From positions 3,348,001 through 3,412,000 of the forward strand of contig NZ_CP166194.1 in NCBI RefSeq assembly GCF_045679545.1: DNA of 64,000 nucleotides. The letters are read 5' to 3'. Each line of letters starts with the position of its first letter. Within the stretch, counting starts at the first letter, position 1. The position numbers and the translations under genes are program-made. This document shows positions 1 to 8,067 of this stretch, piece by piece. The notes below the pieces were generated by a model that was not told the origin of the DNA, searched no databases, and saw only the letters and a program-made list of their open reading frames with translations. This stretch comes from Enterovibrio sp045679545. GTDB lineage: Bacteria; Pseudomonadota; Gammaproteobacteria; Enterobacterales; Vibrionaceae.

Positions 1-616
1 GTATCGTTTTTATGTTTCCCACTAACAGATTCGCTTCATCAAGGGTCAGCAATCCTGCTTGTCGCTGAGGGTGAATACGTGATGTAAACAAGGATTCATT
101 GGCATAGATATTCCCTACACCTACCACCACAGGGTTATCCATAATAAATTGCTTGATCGCCGTTCTCTTGTTACGACTTTTCTCGAACAAATACTCACCA
201 GTGAACATATCTGTAAGTGGCTCTGGGCCTAATTTTTCAAGTGCCGGGTGGTCATTGTGATTGGGCTGCCATAGCCATGCGCCAAAACGACGTGGATCGT
301 TGTAACGAATAACAGCGCCAGAACTTAGGTGCAGATCGACATGGTCGTGTTTGGCGGGCGGCGCGGCTTCTGATAAGACACGTAAACTGCCCGACATACC
401 CAGATGAATCAGCGCATAGCCAATGTCTGTTTCAAGGATGAGATATTTAGCGCGACGCGTAACTGCGCGAATCGTCTGTCCTTCGATGTCATAAAGAGTA
501 TCGGGGATTAACCAACGTAGCTGAGGCTGCCTGACGTCCAATTTCGTCACCACTTGCCCTTCCGCATGCGGTTTTATTCCCATGCGGCTGACTTCAACTT
601 CCGGTAATTCTGGCAT
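1..616 (-). CDS. mutM: Formamidopyrimidine-DNA glycosylase (partial, C-terminus off the window)
   Basis: Base-excision repair enzyme that removes oxidised purines such as 8-oxoguanine and nicks the abasic site. The start ATG at 616 gives MPELPEVEVSRMG, the family's invariant N-terminus with the catalytic Pro2 (Schiff base) and Glu3; Lys57 is also present. About 205 codons are visible, through the helix-two-turn-helix region (NIYANESLF). The family is about 270 residues, so the C-terminal zinc finger lies beyond position 1. It is followed upstream, on the same strand, by a small membrane-protein gene only 4 bases away, so the two are probably co-transcribed. Confidence 0.97.
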   Translation of the reverse strand, partial: MPELPEVEVSRMGIKPHAEGQVVTKLDVRQPQLRWLIPDTLYDIEGQTIRAVTRRAKYLILETDIGYALIHLGMSGSLRVLSEAAPPAKHDHVDLHLSSGAVIRYNDPRRFGAWLWQPNHNDHPALEKLGPEPLTDMFTGEYLFEKSRNKRTAIKQFIMDNPVVVGVGNIYANESLFTSRIHPQRQAGLLTLDEANLLVGNIKTI

Positions 617-620
617 CGTA

Positions 621-1127
621 TTAATTCTGGTTGTCGAATGGGAACAGGTAGTTTGGAGCAACAGAGACTGCAAGCCAACGGTTTTCCCAGTTTTGAATGA
701 GCCAAAATTGAGGCAATTGATAATAGGTCAGTCTAAAAGGCTCAACGTGTTGGCCTCTATCCACCACCAAGGTCGCTGGCGATCGTAAATTGGGCTTGAG
801 CTTACTGTAGGTGTCACCATCTATTTCAGTACCTGAAAGATTCAGCCAACGATTTGCCAATTCAGTTGCTGATACATCAAGCGCTTTGTCTGTTTGCCAA
901 GGCGACCCATTGGTTAGGGTGAAATCAGGGAACTTTAGTGCCAACGGCGAAACGTGGTCAGGCATCAGAGCGATCACACCCTCAGGAAGTACCTGTTCGA
1001 CATGCTGAGGCTTATCGTTTTCTGCCAATTTTGCGCGGATGTAATCAGGCAAGTTAATCGCGGCAATGAACATAAGAATGCCGATGATCAGAAAGTTGTT
1101 AAAGGAACGACGGGAAGGTCTTGCCAT
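621..1127 (-). CDS. Unrecognised 168-residue single-pass membrane protein
   Basis: I do not recognise a named family. The protein starts with a basic stretch (MARPSRRSFNN), then one hydrophobic segment at about residues 12-28, then a soluble domain of about 140 residues with many Pro, Leu and Trp residues and no cysteines. This suggests an inner-membrane anchor with a periplasmic domain. The stop codon lies 4 bases before the mutM start, so it probably shares a transcript with mutM. The sequence gives no direct hint of function; a link to DNA repair would rest only on position. Confidence 0.75.
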   Translation of the reverse strand: MARPSRRSFNNFLIIGILMFIAAINLPDYIRAKLAENDKPQHVEQVLPEGVIALMPDHVSPLALKFPDFTLTNGSPWQTDKALDVSATELANRWLNLSGTEIDGDTYSKLKPNLRSPATLVVDRGQHVEPFRLTYYQLPQFWLIQNWENRWLAVSVAPNYLFPFDNQN

Positions 1128-1221
1128 TGTTTGGTCTCAGCCATTGGACATGACTAAAGTGTATATCCGGAAGTGGCTGATTTACAGTTATATGCGAGTG
1201 TGTAGCTCAAATTGCAGACAT

Positions 1222-1250
1222 AAAAAAACCCAGCCAAGGCTGAGTTTTTT
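1222..1250 (-). terminator. Intrinsic terminator after rpmG
   Basis: An 8-bp stem with one mismatch and a two-base loop, flanked by A-rich and T-rich tracts on both sides, so it can work in either direction. It lies 19 bases past the rpmG stop codon. Confidence 0.8.
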
Positions 1251-1268
1251 CGCAAAGCAGAAAATCAA

Positions 1269-1436
1269 TTACTTGATTTTAGCTTCTTTGTACATAACGT
1301 GTTGACGAACAACTGGATCAAATTTCTTGATCTCAAATTTGCCCGGCATATTACGCTTGTTTTTGTCGGTAGTGTAGAAGTGGCCTGTACCAGCAGATGA
1401 TACTAGACGGATCTTCTCACGAATGCCTTTAGCCAT
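1269..1436 (-). CDS. rpmG: 50S ribosomal protein L33
   Basis: Small basic protein of the large ribosomal subunit. The 55-residue product begins MAKGIREKIRLVSSAGTGHF and ends EAKIK, matching the usual length and sequence of the enterobacterial protein. It lacks the cysteine pairs of zinc-binding L33 forms, so it is the C-minus type. It lies 13 bases after rpmB on the same strand, and the pair ends at an intrinsic terminator. Confidence 0.98.
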   Translation of the reverse strand: MAKGIREKIRLVSSAGTGHFYTTDKNKRNMPGKFEIKKFDPVVRQHVMYKEAKIK

Positions 1437-1449
1437 TCTTTAAATCCTC

Positions 1450-1686
1450 TTAAACGTTCTCACCACGGGCGCGGATGTCTGTAAGAACAGCATCAATGCC
1501 TTTCTTGTCGATGATGCGCATACCTTTAGGGGTAAGACGCAGTTTAACGAAGCGGTTTTCGCTTTCTACCCAGAAACGATGAGTTTGCAGGTTCGGCAGA
1601 AAACGACGCTTGGTGGCGTTACGTGCGTGCGAACGGTTGTTACCCGTTACAGGACGCTTGCCAGTTACTTGGCATACTCGTGACAT
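1450..1686 (-). CDS. rpmB: 50S ribosomal protein L28
   Basis: Large-subunit ribosomal protein of 78 residues. I chose the ATG at 1686 because the product then begins MSRVCQVTGKRPVTGNNRSH, the conserved L28 N-terminus; a longer open frame upstream has no family similarity. A strong sigma-70-type promoter lies about 100 bases upstream, and rpmG follows after 13 bases, giving the standard rpmB-rpmG operon. Confidence 0.98.
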   Translation of the reverse strand: MSRVCQVTGKRPVTGNNRSHARNATKRRFLPNLQTHRFWVESENRFVKLRLTPKGMRIIDKKGIDAVLTDIRARGENV

Positions 1687-1785
1687 GAATGTCTCTCCAA
1701 ATCGTTTCAGCTCGATATCAACCTTGTCCGCCAGTCCTGCAAAAAACAAGGTCAGGCTCTAGGTCAAGGCTATCAAAGGTGGCGC

Positions 1786-1814
1786 ATTATACTAACTGTC
1801 TTCCCATTGCTCAA
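1786..1814 (-). promoter_or_regulatory. Predicted promoter of rpmB-rpmG
   Basis: On the minus strand there is a -35 element TTGAGC, a 17-base spacer and a perfect -10 element TATAAT, followed at once by a GC-rich discriminator (GCGCC). GC-rich discriminators are typical of ribosomal promoters that are inhibited by ppGpp and DksA; that part is inference. Confidence 0.75.
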
Positions 1815-1875
1815 GTCCCGAGCAGATCCTTTTATCATTTTTTGATCGTTTTTTAACGGCTTTGGCTTGAAAAGC

Positions 1876-2550
1876 CTATATCCAGCCACGTTCAGCGAAA
1901 GAGACAACGTCTCCATCACCAATAACCATGTGATCAAGCAACCGGATATCGACCAACGACAGCGCATCAGCGATGCGTGACGTGATATGACGATCTGCAG
2001 AACTGGGCTCAGCAATGCCAGATGGGTGATTATGAGCCAAAATCACCGCATTTGCATGCACTTCCAACGCGCGACGCACAACTTCGCGTGGATAGACCCC
2101 GGCAGCATTGATGGTTCCCTCAAAAAGAATTTCATCCAAGATAGGACGGTTTTGGTTGTCTAAGTACAGCACTAAGAAGGCTTCTCGCGGCCTGTCGCGC
2201 AGTTGCGCCGAGAGATATCTCGCCGTATGTGAAGGGCTGGTTAAGGCATCTTCATACGTCATAATTTCTTTCAAATGGCGCTTACTCAGCTCCAATACTG
2301 CCTGTAATTGCGCATATTTTGCAGACCCCAGCCCTTTTCGCTGGCTAAATTGTGCTAAGTTGGACTGCATTAAGCCACGCAATGACCCAAAGTCCTCCAG
2401 TAAATAGCCCGCCAGTTCAATCGCATTCATGCCTGATACGCCCGTGCGCAGAAAAATCGCTAGCAATTCCGCATTCGTCAAAGACTCTGGCCCTTTCGCC
2501 AACAGTTTCTCTCTCGGGCGACAATCTAGCGGCAGATCTTTCAGTGACAT
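1876..2550 (-). CDS. radC: RadC/JAB-domain protein (UPF0758)
   Basis: Conserved protein historically called a DNA-repair factor; its biochemical role is unsettled. The ATG at 2550 gives 224 residues beginning MSLKDLPLDCRPREKL. A helix-hairpin-helix-like segment (KGLGSAKYAQL) sits at about 72-82. The C-terminal JAB/MPN domain carries the metalloprotease-type motif HNHPSG at 173-178 with Asp186. It is the usual neighbour of coaBC, which it faces divergently. Confidence 0.93.
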   Translation of the reverse strand: MSLKDLPLDCRPREKLLAKGPESLTNAELLAIFLRTGVSGMNAIELAGYLLEDFGSLRGLMQSNLAQFSQRKGLGSAKYAQLQAVLELSKRHLKEIMTYEDALTSPSHTARYLSAQLRDRPREAFLVLYLDNQNRPILDEILFEGTINAAGVYPREVVRRALEVHANAVILAHNHPSGIAEPSSADRHITSRIADALSLVDIRLLDHMVIGDGDVVSFAERGWI

Positions 2551-2775
2551 AAACACGCCTCGCAACATAAAAAGGCAGCGTCATTGCAGATGTCTTTTCG
2601 TGCAACGACTCTCGACTCAGTGTGCGATTAATGTGTGGTACATGTTTTTTGAGTGGCTTCTTTATTACATTTCAATTTGTGGTACCGCAGCTTTCACAAT
2701 CCTCTGAGCGCAACAGGTGATCAGCCGGTCTTTTATGTTATCTTTCCCTTAATTACCCCATTGGCTTATTTGGTT

Positions 2776-4002
2776 ATGGTTCAGAAAATTACCCAATCCC
2801 TCACAGGCAAGCGCATTGTGTTGGGCATTGGCGGTGGTATCGCCGCCTATAAATGTGCAGATCTCACGCGTCGACTCATCGAGCGTGGCGCAGAGGTGCG
2901 CGTTGTGATGACTCACGCAGCAAAAGAATTCATTACGCCGCTCACCATGCAGGCAGTTTCCGGTCATCCCGTCGCAGATAGCCTGCTCGACCCTGCAGCA
3001 GAAGCCTCGATGGGCCATATTGAAATTGCTAAGTGGGCCGATTTGGTTGTGCTTGCGCCAGCCACAGCCGATTTAATGGCACGTGTTACCGCAGGCATGG
3101 GCAATGATCTGCTCACCACGCTTTGCTTAGCAACCGATGCAACCGTCGCCATTGCACCCGCAATGAACCAACAGATGTATCGCGCAGTCGCCACCCAAGA
3201 AAACCTCACGACGCTAAAACGCCGCGGCTATCCCATCTGGGGGCCAGCAAGCGGTGAACAGGCGTGTGGCGATGTTGGCCCAGGCCGAATGCTTGAGCCA
3301 ATGCAATTGGTCGCCTTAGTGGAAGCGCATTTTTCAGAAGGTGATTTAGCCGGTACGTCCATGTTGATTACCGCAGGGCCAACCCGTGAAGCGATTGATC
3401 CTGTTCGTTACCTGACTAATCAAAGCTCTGGAAAAATGGGTTACGCAATTGCACAAGCCGCTGCAAAACGTGGGGCAAAAGTGACGCTGATCAGTGGGCC
3501 CGTCAACCTGAGCACTCCCGCCAATGTAGAACGCATTAACGTGGAAAGTGCCGAAGACATGCATCAGGCTGTGCAAGCCCATGCCGCCAATCATCAAATT
3601 TTTATCGCGTGTGCCGCCGTGGCCGATTTCAGGCCCGCCCACATTGCCGATCAGAAAATGAAGAAAAAAGACGGTCACGATGAAATGACCATCAGTCTAA
3701 TCAAGAACCCGGATATCGTTGCCTCTGTCGCGGCAATGACGGTCAATCGTCCTTTCACCGTTGGTTTTGCAGCAGAAACCCAAGATGTGGAACAATACGC
3801 ACGCGGAAAATTGGCGAAGAAGAATCTTGACCTTATCTGTGCCAATGATGTCTCCTGCGACGGCCAAGGATTTAACAGCGACCAAAATGCGCTGCACCTG
3901 TATTGGCCAAAAGGTGACAAACCTTTACCGCTTGCGAGTAAAGCCGATATCGGCAACCAACTTGTCAGCGAGATAGCCACCCTGTTTAATGCCAGCAAAT
4001 AA
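2776..4002 (+). CDS. coaBC: Bifunctional phosphopantothenoylcysteine decarboxylase / phosphopantothenate-cysteine ligase
   Basis: Two consecutive steps of coenzyme A synthesis. The N-terminal flavoprotein domain (about residues 1-195) carries the FMN-binding segment GIGGGIAAYK, the catalytic His81 in MGHIEIAKWAD, PAMNQQM, and ACGDVGPGRM. The C-terminal ligase domain (about 200-408) has ITAGPTREAIDPVRYLTN and KNPDIV. The ATG at 2776 gives 408 residues and about six extra N-terminal residues compared with the Escherichia coli protein; a longer in-frame extension upstream is not conserved. No clear ribosome-binding site is visible, so the start is moderately certain. dut follows 18 bases after the stop. 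Confidence 0.96.
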   Translation: MVQKITQSLTGKRIVLGIGGGIAAYKCADLTRRLIERGAEVRVVMTHAAKEFITPLTMQAVSGHPVADSLLDPAAEASMGHIEIAKWADLVVLAPATADLMARVTAGMGNDLLTTLCLATDATVAIAPAMNQQMYRAVATQENLTTLKRRGYPIWGPASGEQACGDVGPGRMLEPMQLVALVEAHFSEGDLAGTSMLITAGPTREAIDPVRYLTNQSSGKMGYAIAQAAAKRGAKVTLISGPVNLSTPANVERINVESAEDMHQAVQAHAANHQIFIACAAVADFRPAHIADQKMKKKDGHDEMTISLIKNPDIVASVAAMTVNRPFTVGFAAETQDVEQYARGKLAKKNLDLICANDVSCDGQGFNSDQNALHLYWPKGDKPLPLASKADIGNQLVSEIATLFNASK

Positions 4003-4020
4003 AAACCAGTGGAAAACAAG

Positions 4021-4476
4021 ATGAAAAAAATCGACCTGAAAATTCTCGACCCACGAGTAGGCACTGAATTCCCACTTCCAGCTTACGCCACTGAAGGCTC
4101 TGCAGGGCTAGATTTACGCGCTATTCTTGATGGGCCAGTGACACTGGAACCAGGCCAAACAGAACTGCTGCCGACGGGTCTAGCGATTCATATCGCCGAT
4201 CCATCTCTGGCAGCAACAATTTTGCCGCGCTCAGGGTTAGGTCATAAACATGGGATCGTACTGGGTAATTTGGTGGGTCTGATTGACTCTGATTATCAAG
4301 GTCAGTTGATGGTTTCTTGTTGGAACCGTGGCAATACCACGTTCACCATCGAACCGGGCGAACGCATTGCGCAACTCGTTTTTGTGCCTGTTGTTCAAGC
4401 GGAATTCAACCTTGTTGAAGATTTTGATGCCACAGAACGCGGTGCTGGTGGATTTGGACACTCTGGTACAAAATAA
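4021..4476 (+). CDS. dut: Deoxyuridine triphosphatase
   Basis: Hydrolyses dUTP to dUMP and pyrophosphate, keeping uracil out of DNA and feeding thymidylate synthesis. The 151-residue trimeric-type enzyme shows all expected motifs: GSAGLDLRA, PRSGLGHKHG, the uracil-binding GLIDSDYQGQL, and the mobile C-terminal arm RGAGGFGHSG. The ATG at 4021 is chosen over an in-frame upstream start because it gives the standard MKKIDLKILDPRVG N-terminus. It follows coaBC closely and ends before an intrinsic terminator. Confidence 0.98.
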   Translation: MKKIDLKILDPRVGTEFPLPAYATEGSAGLDLRAILDGPVTLEPGQTELLPTGLAIHIADPSLAATILPRSGLGHKHGIVLGNLVGLIDSDYQGQLMVSCWNRGNTTFTIEPGERIAQLVFVPVVQAEFNLVEDFDATERGAGGFGHSGTK

Positions 4477-4497
4477 CAGTAATACCGATAGCGTAAA

Positions 4498-4530
4498 TAA
4501 CAAAAACGTCGCCCGTTAGCGGCGTTTTTT
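4498..4530 (+). terminator. Intrinsic terminator after dut
   Basis: Stem pairing ACGTCGC with GCGGCGT (one G-T pair), six-base loop, then a run of six T residues; it starts about 25 bases past the dut stop. Confidence 0.75.
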
Positions 4531-4684
4531 ATGCCGCATTCACGCTTTAACGAATTCCTATGTGCGTCACCTGTTCCGAAGGTGCATTATTCTTTTAATA
4601 CAGATAGCGCACAGTTAAAATATCGGCCCTTCAGCCGAGATTTTGGGTCTGAGACCCTGAAAACAACAAAGGAACCATCTATTC

Positions 4685-5275
4685 ATGGCTGGCCAAAAAA
4701 AGCAAAACCGCCGCGAAGAAATTCTTCAGGCCCTGGCTCATATGCTGGAGTCCACTCAGGGCAGTCAACGTATTACCACCGCCAAACTTGCGGCTCAAGT
4801 GGGCGTATCGGAAGCAGCGCTTTATCGTCATTTCCCCAGCAAAGCGCGCATGTTCGAAGGCTTGATTGAATTCATTGAAGAGTCGCTCATCACTCGAATC
4901 AACCGCATTCAAAGCGAAGAAAAAGACACACTGACGCGTCTTCGCCTTATCTTGCAACTTCTGCTGGTCTTTGGTGAGCGTAACCCGGGTCTGACACGCA
5001 TCATGACGGGACATGCACTGATGTTTGAACAAGACAGATTACAAGGGCGTATCAATCAACTGTTCGAGAAAATCGAAAGTCAATTGCGTCAGGTATTGCG
5101 TGAACGCCGCTTGCGTGAAGGACGAGGGTTTCCGGTGGATGAATCCATTCTTGCTGCGCAGTTACTCGGCCAAGTAGAAGGCAGCCTAAACCGATTTGTT
5201 CGCTCCAACTTCAAATACCCGCCGACGGCTGAATTTGATCAATACTGGCAACTGTTGAGTGCGCAACTCAACTGA
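4685..5275 (+). CDS. slmA: Nucleoid occlusion factor SlmA (TetR family)
   Basis: DNA-binding protein that blocks FtsZ ring assembly over the chromosome. The 196-residue product begins MAGQKKQNRREEILQALA, and the TetR-type helix-turn-helix is at about residues 33-54 (KLAAQVGVSEAALYRHFPSK). The C-terminal all-helical domain is full length. Position between dut and pyrE is the conserved location of slmA (also called ttk). The gene ends before a strong bidirectional terminator shared with the convergent pyrE. Confidence 0.96.
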   Translation: MAGQKKQNRREEILQALAHMLESTQGSQRITTAKLAAQVGVSEAALYRHFPSKARMFEGLIEFIEESLITRINRIQSEEKDTLTRLRLILQLLLVFGERNPGLTRIMTGHALMFEQDRLQGRINQLFEKIESQLRQVLRERRLREGRGFPVDESILAAQLLGQVEGSLNRFVRSNFKYPPTAEFDQYWQLLSAQLN

Positions 5276-5303
5276 ATGCGTCGCCTTCATCGGCTAACAG
5301 AAT

Positions 5304-5334
5304 TAAAAAAGGCTGCAGCTGCAGCCTTTTTTTC
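5304..5334. terminator. Bidirectional terminator between slmA and pyrE
   Basis: GGCTGCAGCTGCAGCC, a perfect 16-base self-complementary sequence, is flanked by six A residues on the left and seven T residues on the right, serving the convergent genes on both strands. Confidence 0.88.
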
Positions 5335-5391
5335 GTTTTGCGTCTTTCAATCACATCAAACTATGCCATTGAATTATCGCTACGAACACGA

Positions 5392-6033
5392 TCAGATACC
5401 GTATTCAGCGCGATACGCTTTTACCGACTCAAGTTGCTCAGGGTTAGTGCCCTGCTCTTCCAGATACGTCACCAAATCGCCAAGACTGACGATGGATACC
5501 ACTTTACAGCCAAAGTCGCGCTCAACCTCCTGAATCGCAGAAAGCTCACCGTTGCCGCGCTCTTGGCGGTCAATTGCCACCAGCACACCCGCAAGATCAG
5601 CACCGTTGGCTTGGATAATTTCCATCGACTCACGAATAGCAGTACCAGCGGTGATCACATCGTCCACCAGCATCACACGGCCTTCCAACGCACTGCCGAC
5701 TAAATTGCCACCTTCACCGTGGTTTTTCGCTTCTTTACGGTTAAAGCAATATGGCGTATCCACATCGTGGTGCTCAGCCAGTGCTACAGCCGTAGTCGTC
5801 GCAATAGGAATACCTTTGTACGCAGGGCCAAACAGCAGATCGTAATCAATGTTCGCATCGACAAGCGCTTCAGCATAAAAGCGGCCCAGACGCGCCAAAT
5901 CACGACCTGTGTTAAACAAACCAGCATTAAAGAAGTACGGGCTCTTACGGCCAGACTTCAAGGTAAATTCACCGAACTTCAACACTTGTTTTTCCAATGC
6001 AAACTCGATGAACTGACGCTGATAGGCTTTCAT
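5392..6033 (-). CDS. pyrE: Orotate phosphoribosyltransferase
   Basis: Converts orotate and PRPP to orotidine monophosphate in pyrimidine synthesis. The 213-residue product from the ATG at 6033 has the standard N-terminus MKAYQRQFIEFALEK, a good ribosome-binding site (GGAGAG), GPAYKGI at 69-75, the flexible catalytic loop around RKEAKNHGEGG (99-109) and the PRPP-binding motif MLVDDVITAGTA at 121-132. It lies downstream of rph on the same strand, with a terminator-like hairpin between them that probably acts as a UTP-sensitive attenuator. Confidence 0.98.
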   Translation of the reverse strand: MKAYQRQFIEFALEKQVLKFGEFTLKSGRKSPYFFNAGLFNTGRDLARLGRFYAEALVDANIDYDLLFGPAYKGIPIATTTAVALAEHHDVDTPYCFNRKEAKNHGEGGNLVGSALEGRVMLVDDVITAGTAIRESMEIIQANGADLAGVLVAIDRQERGNGELSAIQEVERDFGCKVVSIVSLGDLVTYLEEQGTNPEQLESVKAYRAEYGI

Positions 6034-6129
6034 TTTCTCTCCTGACTCACTCTTCGGCTTTATGGCCGTGACTTGTGTATTTCGATTCACTAGATCGGGG
6101 TTTAGATTAACCAAATAGATATTTTGGTT

Positions 6130-6159
6130 AAAAAAAAGCGGCTCCGATAGAAGCCGCTC
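6130..6159 (-). promoter_or_regulatory. Predicted pyrE attenuator (terminator hairpin after rph)
   Basis: Read on the minus strand, the rph stop (TGA, directly followed by a second TGA) is followed about six bases later by a 9-bp GC-rich stem (AGCGGCTTC with GGAGCCGCT, loop TATC) and a run of seven to eight T residues. In Escherichia coli the same arrangement makes rph the leader gene of a UTP-controlled attenuator: ribosomes close behind the polymerase prevent the hairpin. The sequence fits that layout; the mechanism here is inferred. Confidence 0.8.
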
Positions 6160-6164
6160 TTTCA

Positions 6165-6881
6165 TCAATCAACTAACGATGCTTTCTGAATAGCAACGAT
6201 GTCCTCAATGCCCTTCGTGGCCAAAGACAACATGGCGTTCAATTCTTCTGCCGTAAACGGCTCCGCTTCTGCGGTGCCTTGCACTTCAATCATGCGGCCA
6301 TCTTCCAGCATCACCACGTTCATGTCGGTGTCTGCTGCTGAGTCTTCTACATACTCAAGGTCACAAATTGGCGTACCTTCAAAGATACCCACAGAAACAG
6401 CGGCAACATGGCCCTTCATCGGATTCGCTTTCAGTTTGCCTTCAGCAACCAGCTTATTCAGCGCATCGGCCATTGCCACGCTTGCACCTGAAATAGACGC
6501 AGTACGTGTGCCACCATCGGCTTGAATCACATCACAATCAACAGTAATGGTGAAATCACCGAGTTGATCAAGATTTACCGCAGCACGCAGGCTACGCGCG
6601 ATCAGACGCTGAATTTCCATTGTACGGCCACCCTGCTTACCGTTCGCCGCTTCGCGACGGTTACGCGTATGCGTTGCACGTGGCAGCATGCCGTATTCAG
6701 CAGTGACCCAACCTTGACCCTTTCCTTTGAGGAAGCGTGGCACGCCATCTTCAACAGTGGCGGTACAGATAACTTTAGTGTCACCAAACTCCACCAATAC
6801 TGAGCCTTCTGCATGCGCAGTAAAATGACGGGTAATGGTAACTGGACGAATCTGACCAACTTCTCTTCCGCTAGGGCGCAT
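6165..6881 (-). CDS. rph: Ribonuclease PH
   Basis: Phosphate-dependent 3-prime exonuclease that trims tRNA precursors. The product is 238 residues and begins MRPSGREVGQIRPVTI. Core motifs of the RNase PH fold are present, including GWVTAEYGMLPRATHTRN, the arginine-rich EIQRLIARSLRA, and DCDVIQADGGTRTA. The C-terminus is intact, unlike the frameshifted gene of Escherichia coli K-12. The stop codon sits against the predicted pyrE attenuator, so translation of rph probably controls pyrE expression. yicC is divergent upstream. Confidence 0.97.
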   Translation of the reverse strand: MRPSGREVGQIRPVTITRHFTAHAEGSVLVEFGDTKVICTATVEDGVPRFLKGKGQGWVTAEYGMLPRATHTRNRREAANGKQGGRTMEIQRLIARSLRAAVNLDQLGDFTITVDCDVIQADGGTRTASISGASVAMADALNKLVAEGKLKANPMKGHVAAVSVGIFEGTPICDLEYVEDSAADTDMNVVMLEDGRMIEVQGTAEAEPFTAEELNAMLSLATKGIEDIVAIQKASLVD

Positions 6882-7008
6882 AGAATTCCACCTGTAGTTG
6901 TATGTGTGCGACTGAATTTCGTTAACCCGCGATTATAGCGATTTCCCCACGGCCGTGCTAACACTAACCTACCTCAGTCGCTTTTTTCTTCACCCTCACA
7001 CCCTGTTA

Positions 7009-7038
7009 CTGACACGAATGGGTACAACTGCGTATAAT
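7009..7038 (+). promoter_or_regulatory. Predicted promoter of yicC
   Basis: A -35 element CTGACA (five of six consensus bases), an 18-base spacer and a perfect -10 element TATAAT lie about 30 bases before the yicC start. Confidence 0.7.
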
Positions 7039-7069
7039 CAGAACAACTTTGATAGAAGAGTGAACATCA

Positions 7070-7933
7070 ATGATCCACAGTATGACTGCCTACGCCCGCC
7101 GGGAAGTAAAAGGCATATGGGGCACCGCCGTTTGGGAAATCCGTTCGGTAAACCAACGTTACCTTGAAACCTATATCCGCATGCCAGAGCAGTTTCGTGG
7201 CCTTGAACCGATCATTCGTGAACGCTTCCGCCAGCGCCTTGCTCGCGGCAAAGTAGAATGTAATCTGCGTTTTGAAGCCAATGCATCAGCCAACACTGAG
7301 TTGAAAATCAACGAAGCGTTAGCAAAGCAGGTTATTCATGCCGCCAAGTGGGTCAAAGAAGTGTCAGGCGAGGGCAATATTGGTCCTTTCCAAGTGCTGC
7401 AATGGCCCGGCGTGATGGAAACACCAGAGCAAGATATGGACGCGATCAACAAAGCCCTAATGAGCGGATTTGACGAAGCAGTCGATGATTTCATCGCTGC
7501 ACGTGCAAGCGAAGGTGCAAACATGAAAGCACTGATCGAGCAGCGCCTCGATGGTATCGCCGCAGAAGTAATCACTGTCCGTACTAAGATGCCGGAAATT
7601 CTTAACTGGCAGCGCGAGCGTCTAATCACCAAGCTAGAAGAAGCGAAAATTGAGCTAGACGCTAACCGCGTTGAGCAAGAAATCATTCTGTTGGCACAAA
7701 AATCTGACGTCGCAGAAGAGCTAGATCGCCTCGATTCACACGTATCAGAAACCAAGAAAATCCTGAAAAAAGGTGGCGCATGTGGCCGACGTTTGGATTT
7801 CATGATGCAAGAATTCAACCGTGAGTCGAACACATTAGCCTCAAAATCCATCAGCACCGAGACGACCGCGTCTGGCGTTGAGCTAAAAGTTCTGATCGAA
7901 CAAATGCGCGAGCAGATCCAGAATATTGAGTGA
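7070..7933 (+). CDS. yicC: YicC family endoribonuclease
   Basis: Conserved protein of 287 residues, the same length as the Escherichia coli homologue. It begins MIHSMTAYARREVKG, the family signature, and ends with RRLDFMMQEFNRESNTLASK and VLIEQMREQIQNIE, the conserved C-terminal DUF1732 portion. The family has been reported to act as an RNA endonuclease involved in small-RNA decay; the family assignment is certain and the activity is from published knowledge of homologues. Its own promoter and a terminator make it a single-gene transcript, divergent from rph. Confidence 0.95.
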   Translation: MIHSMTAYARREVKGIWGTAVWEIRSVNQRYLETYIRMPEQFRGLEPIIRERFRQRLARGKVECNLRFEANASANTELKINEALAKQVIHAAKWVKEVSGEGNIGPFQVLQWPGVMETPEQDMDAINKALMSGFDEAVDDFIAARASEGANMKALIEQRLDGIAAEVITVRTKMPEILNWQRERLITKLEEAKIELDANRVEQEIILLAQKSDVAEELDRLDSHVSETKKILKKGGACGRRLDFMMQEFNRESNTLASKSISTETTASGVELKVLIEQMREQIQNIE

Positions 7934-7950
7934 TTCCGTCTTTTAATTGA

Positions 7951-7978
7951 GCCCAGCACACTTGCTGGGCTTTTTTTT
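7951..7978 (+). terminator. Intrinsic terminator after yicC
   Basis: GCCCAGCA paired with TGCTGGGC around a short loop, then eight T residues, 18 bases past the yicC stop. Confidence 0.92.
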
Positions 7979-8067
7979 CTTCTGATAGGTTATCCTAAAC
8001 AGAGAATTCAATTTTTGTGCAGTCCGTGGTAATCTGCGCGCCCTTTAACCTCACAGTGATCACAACC

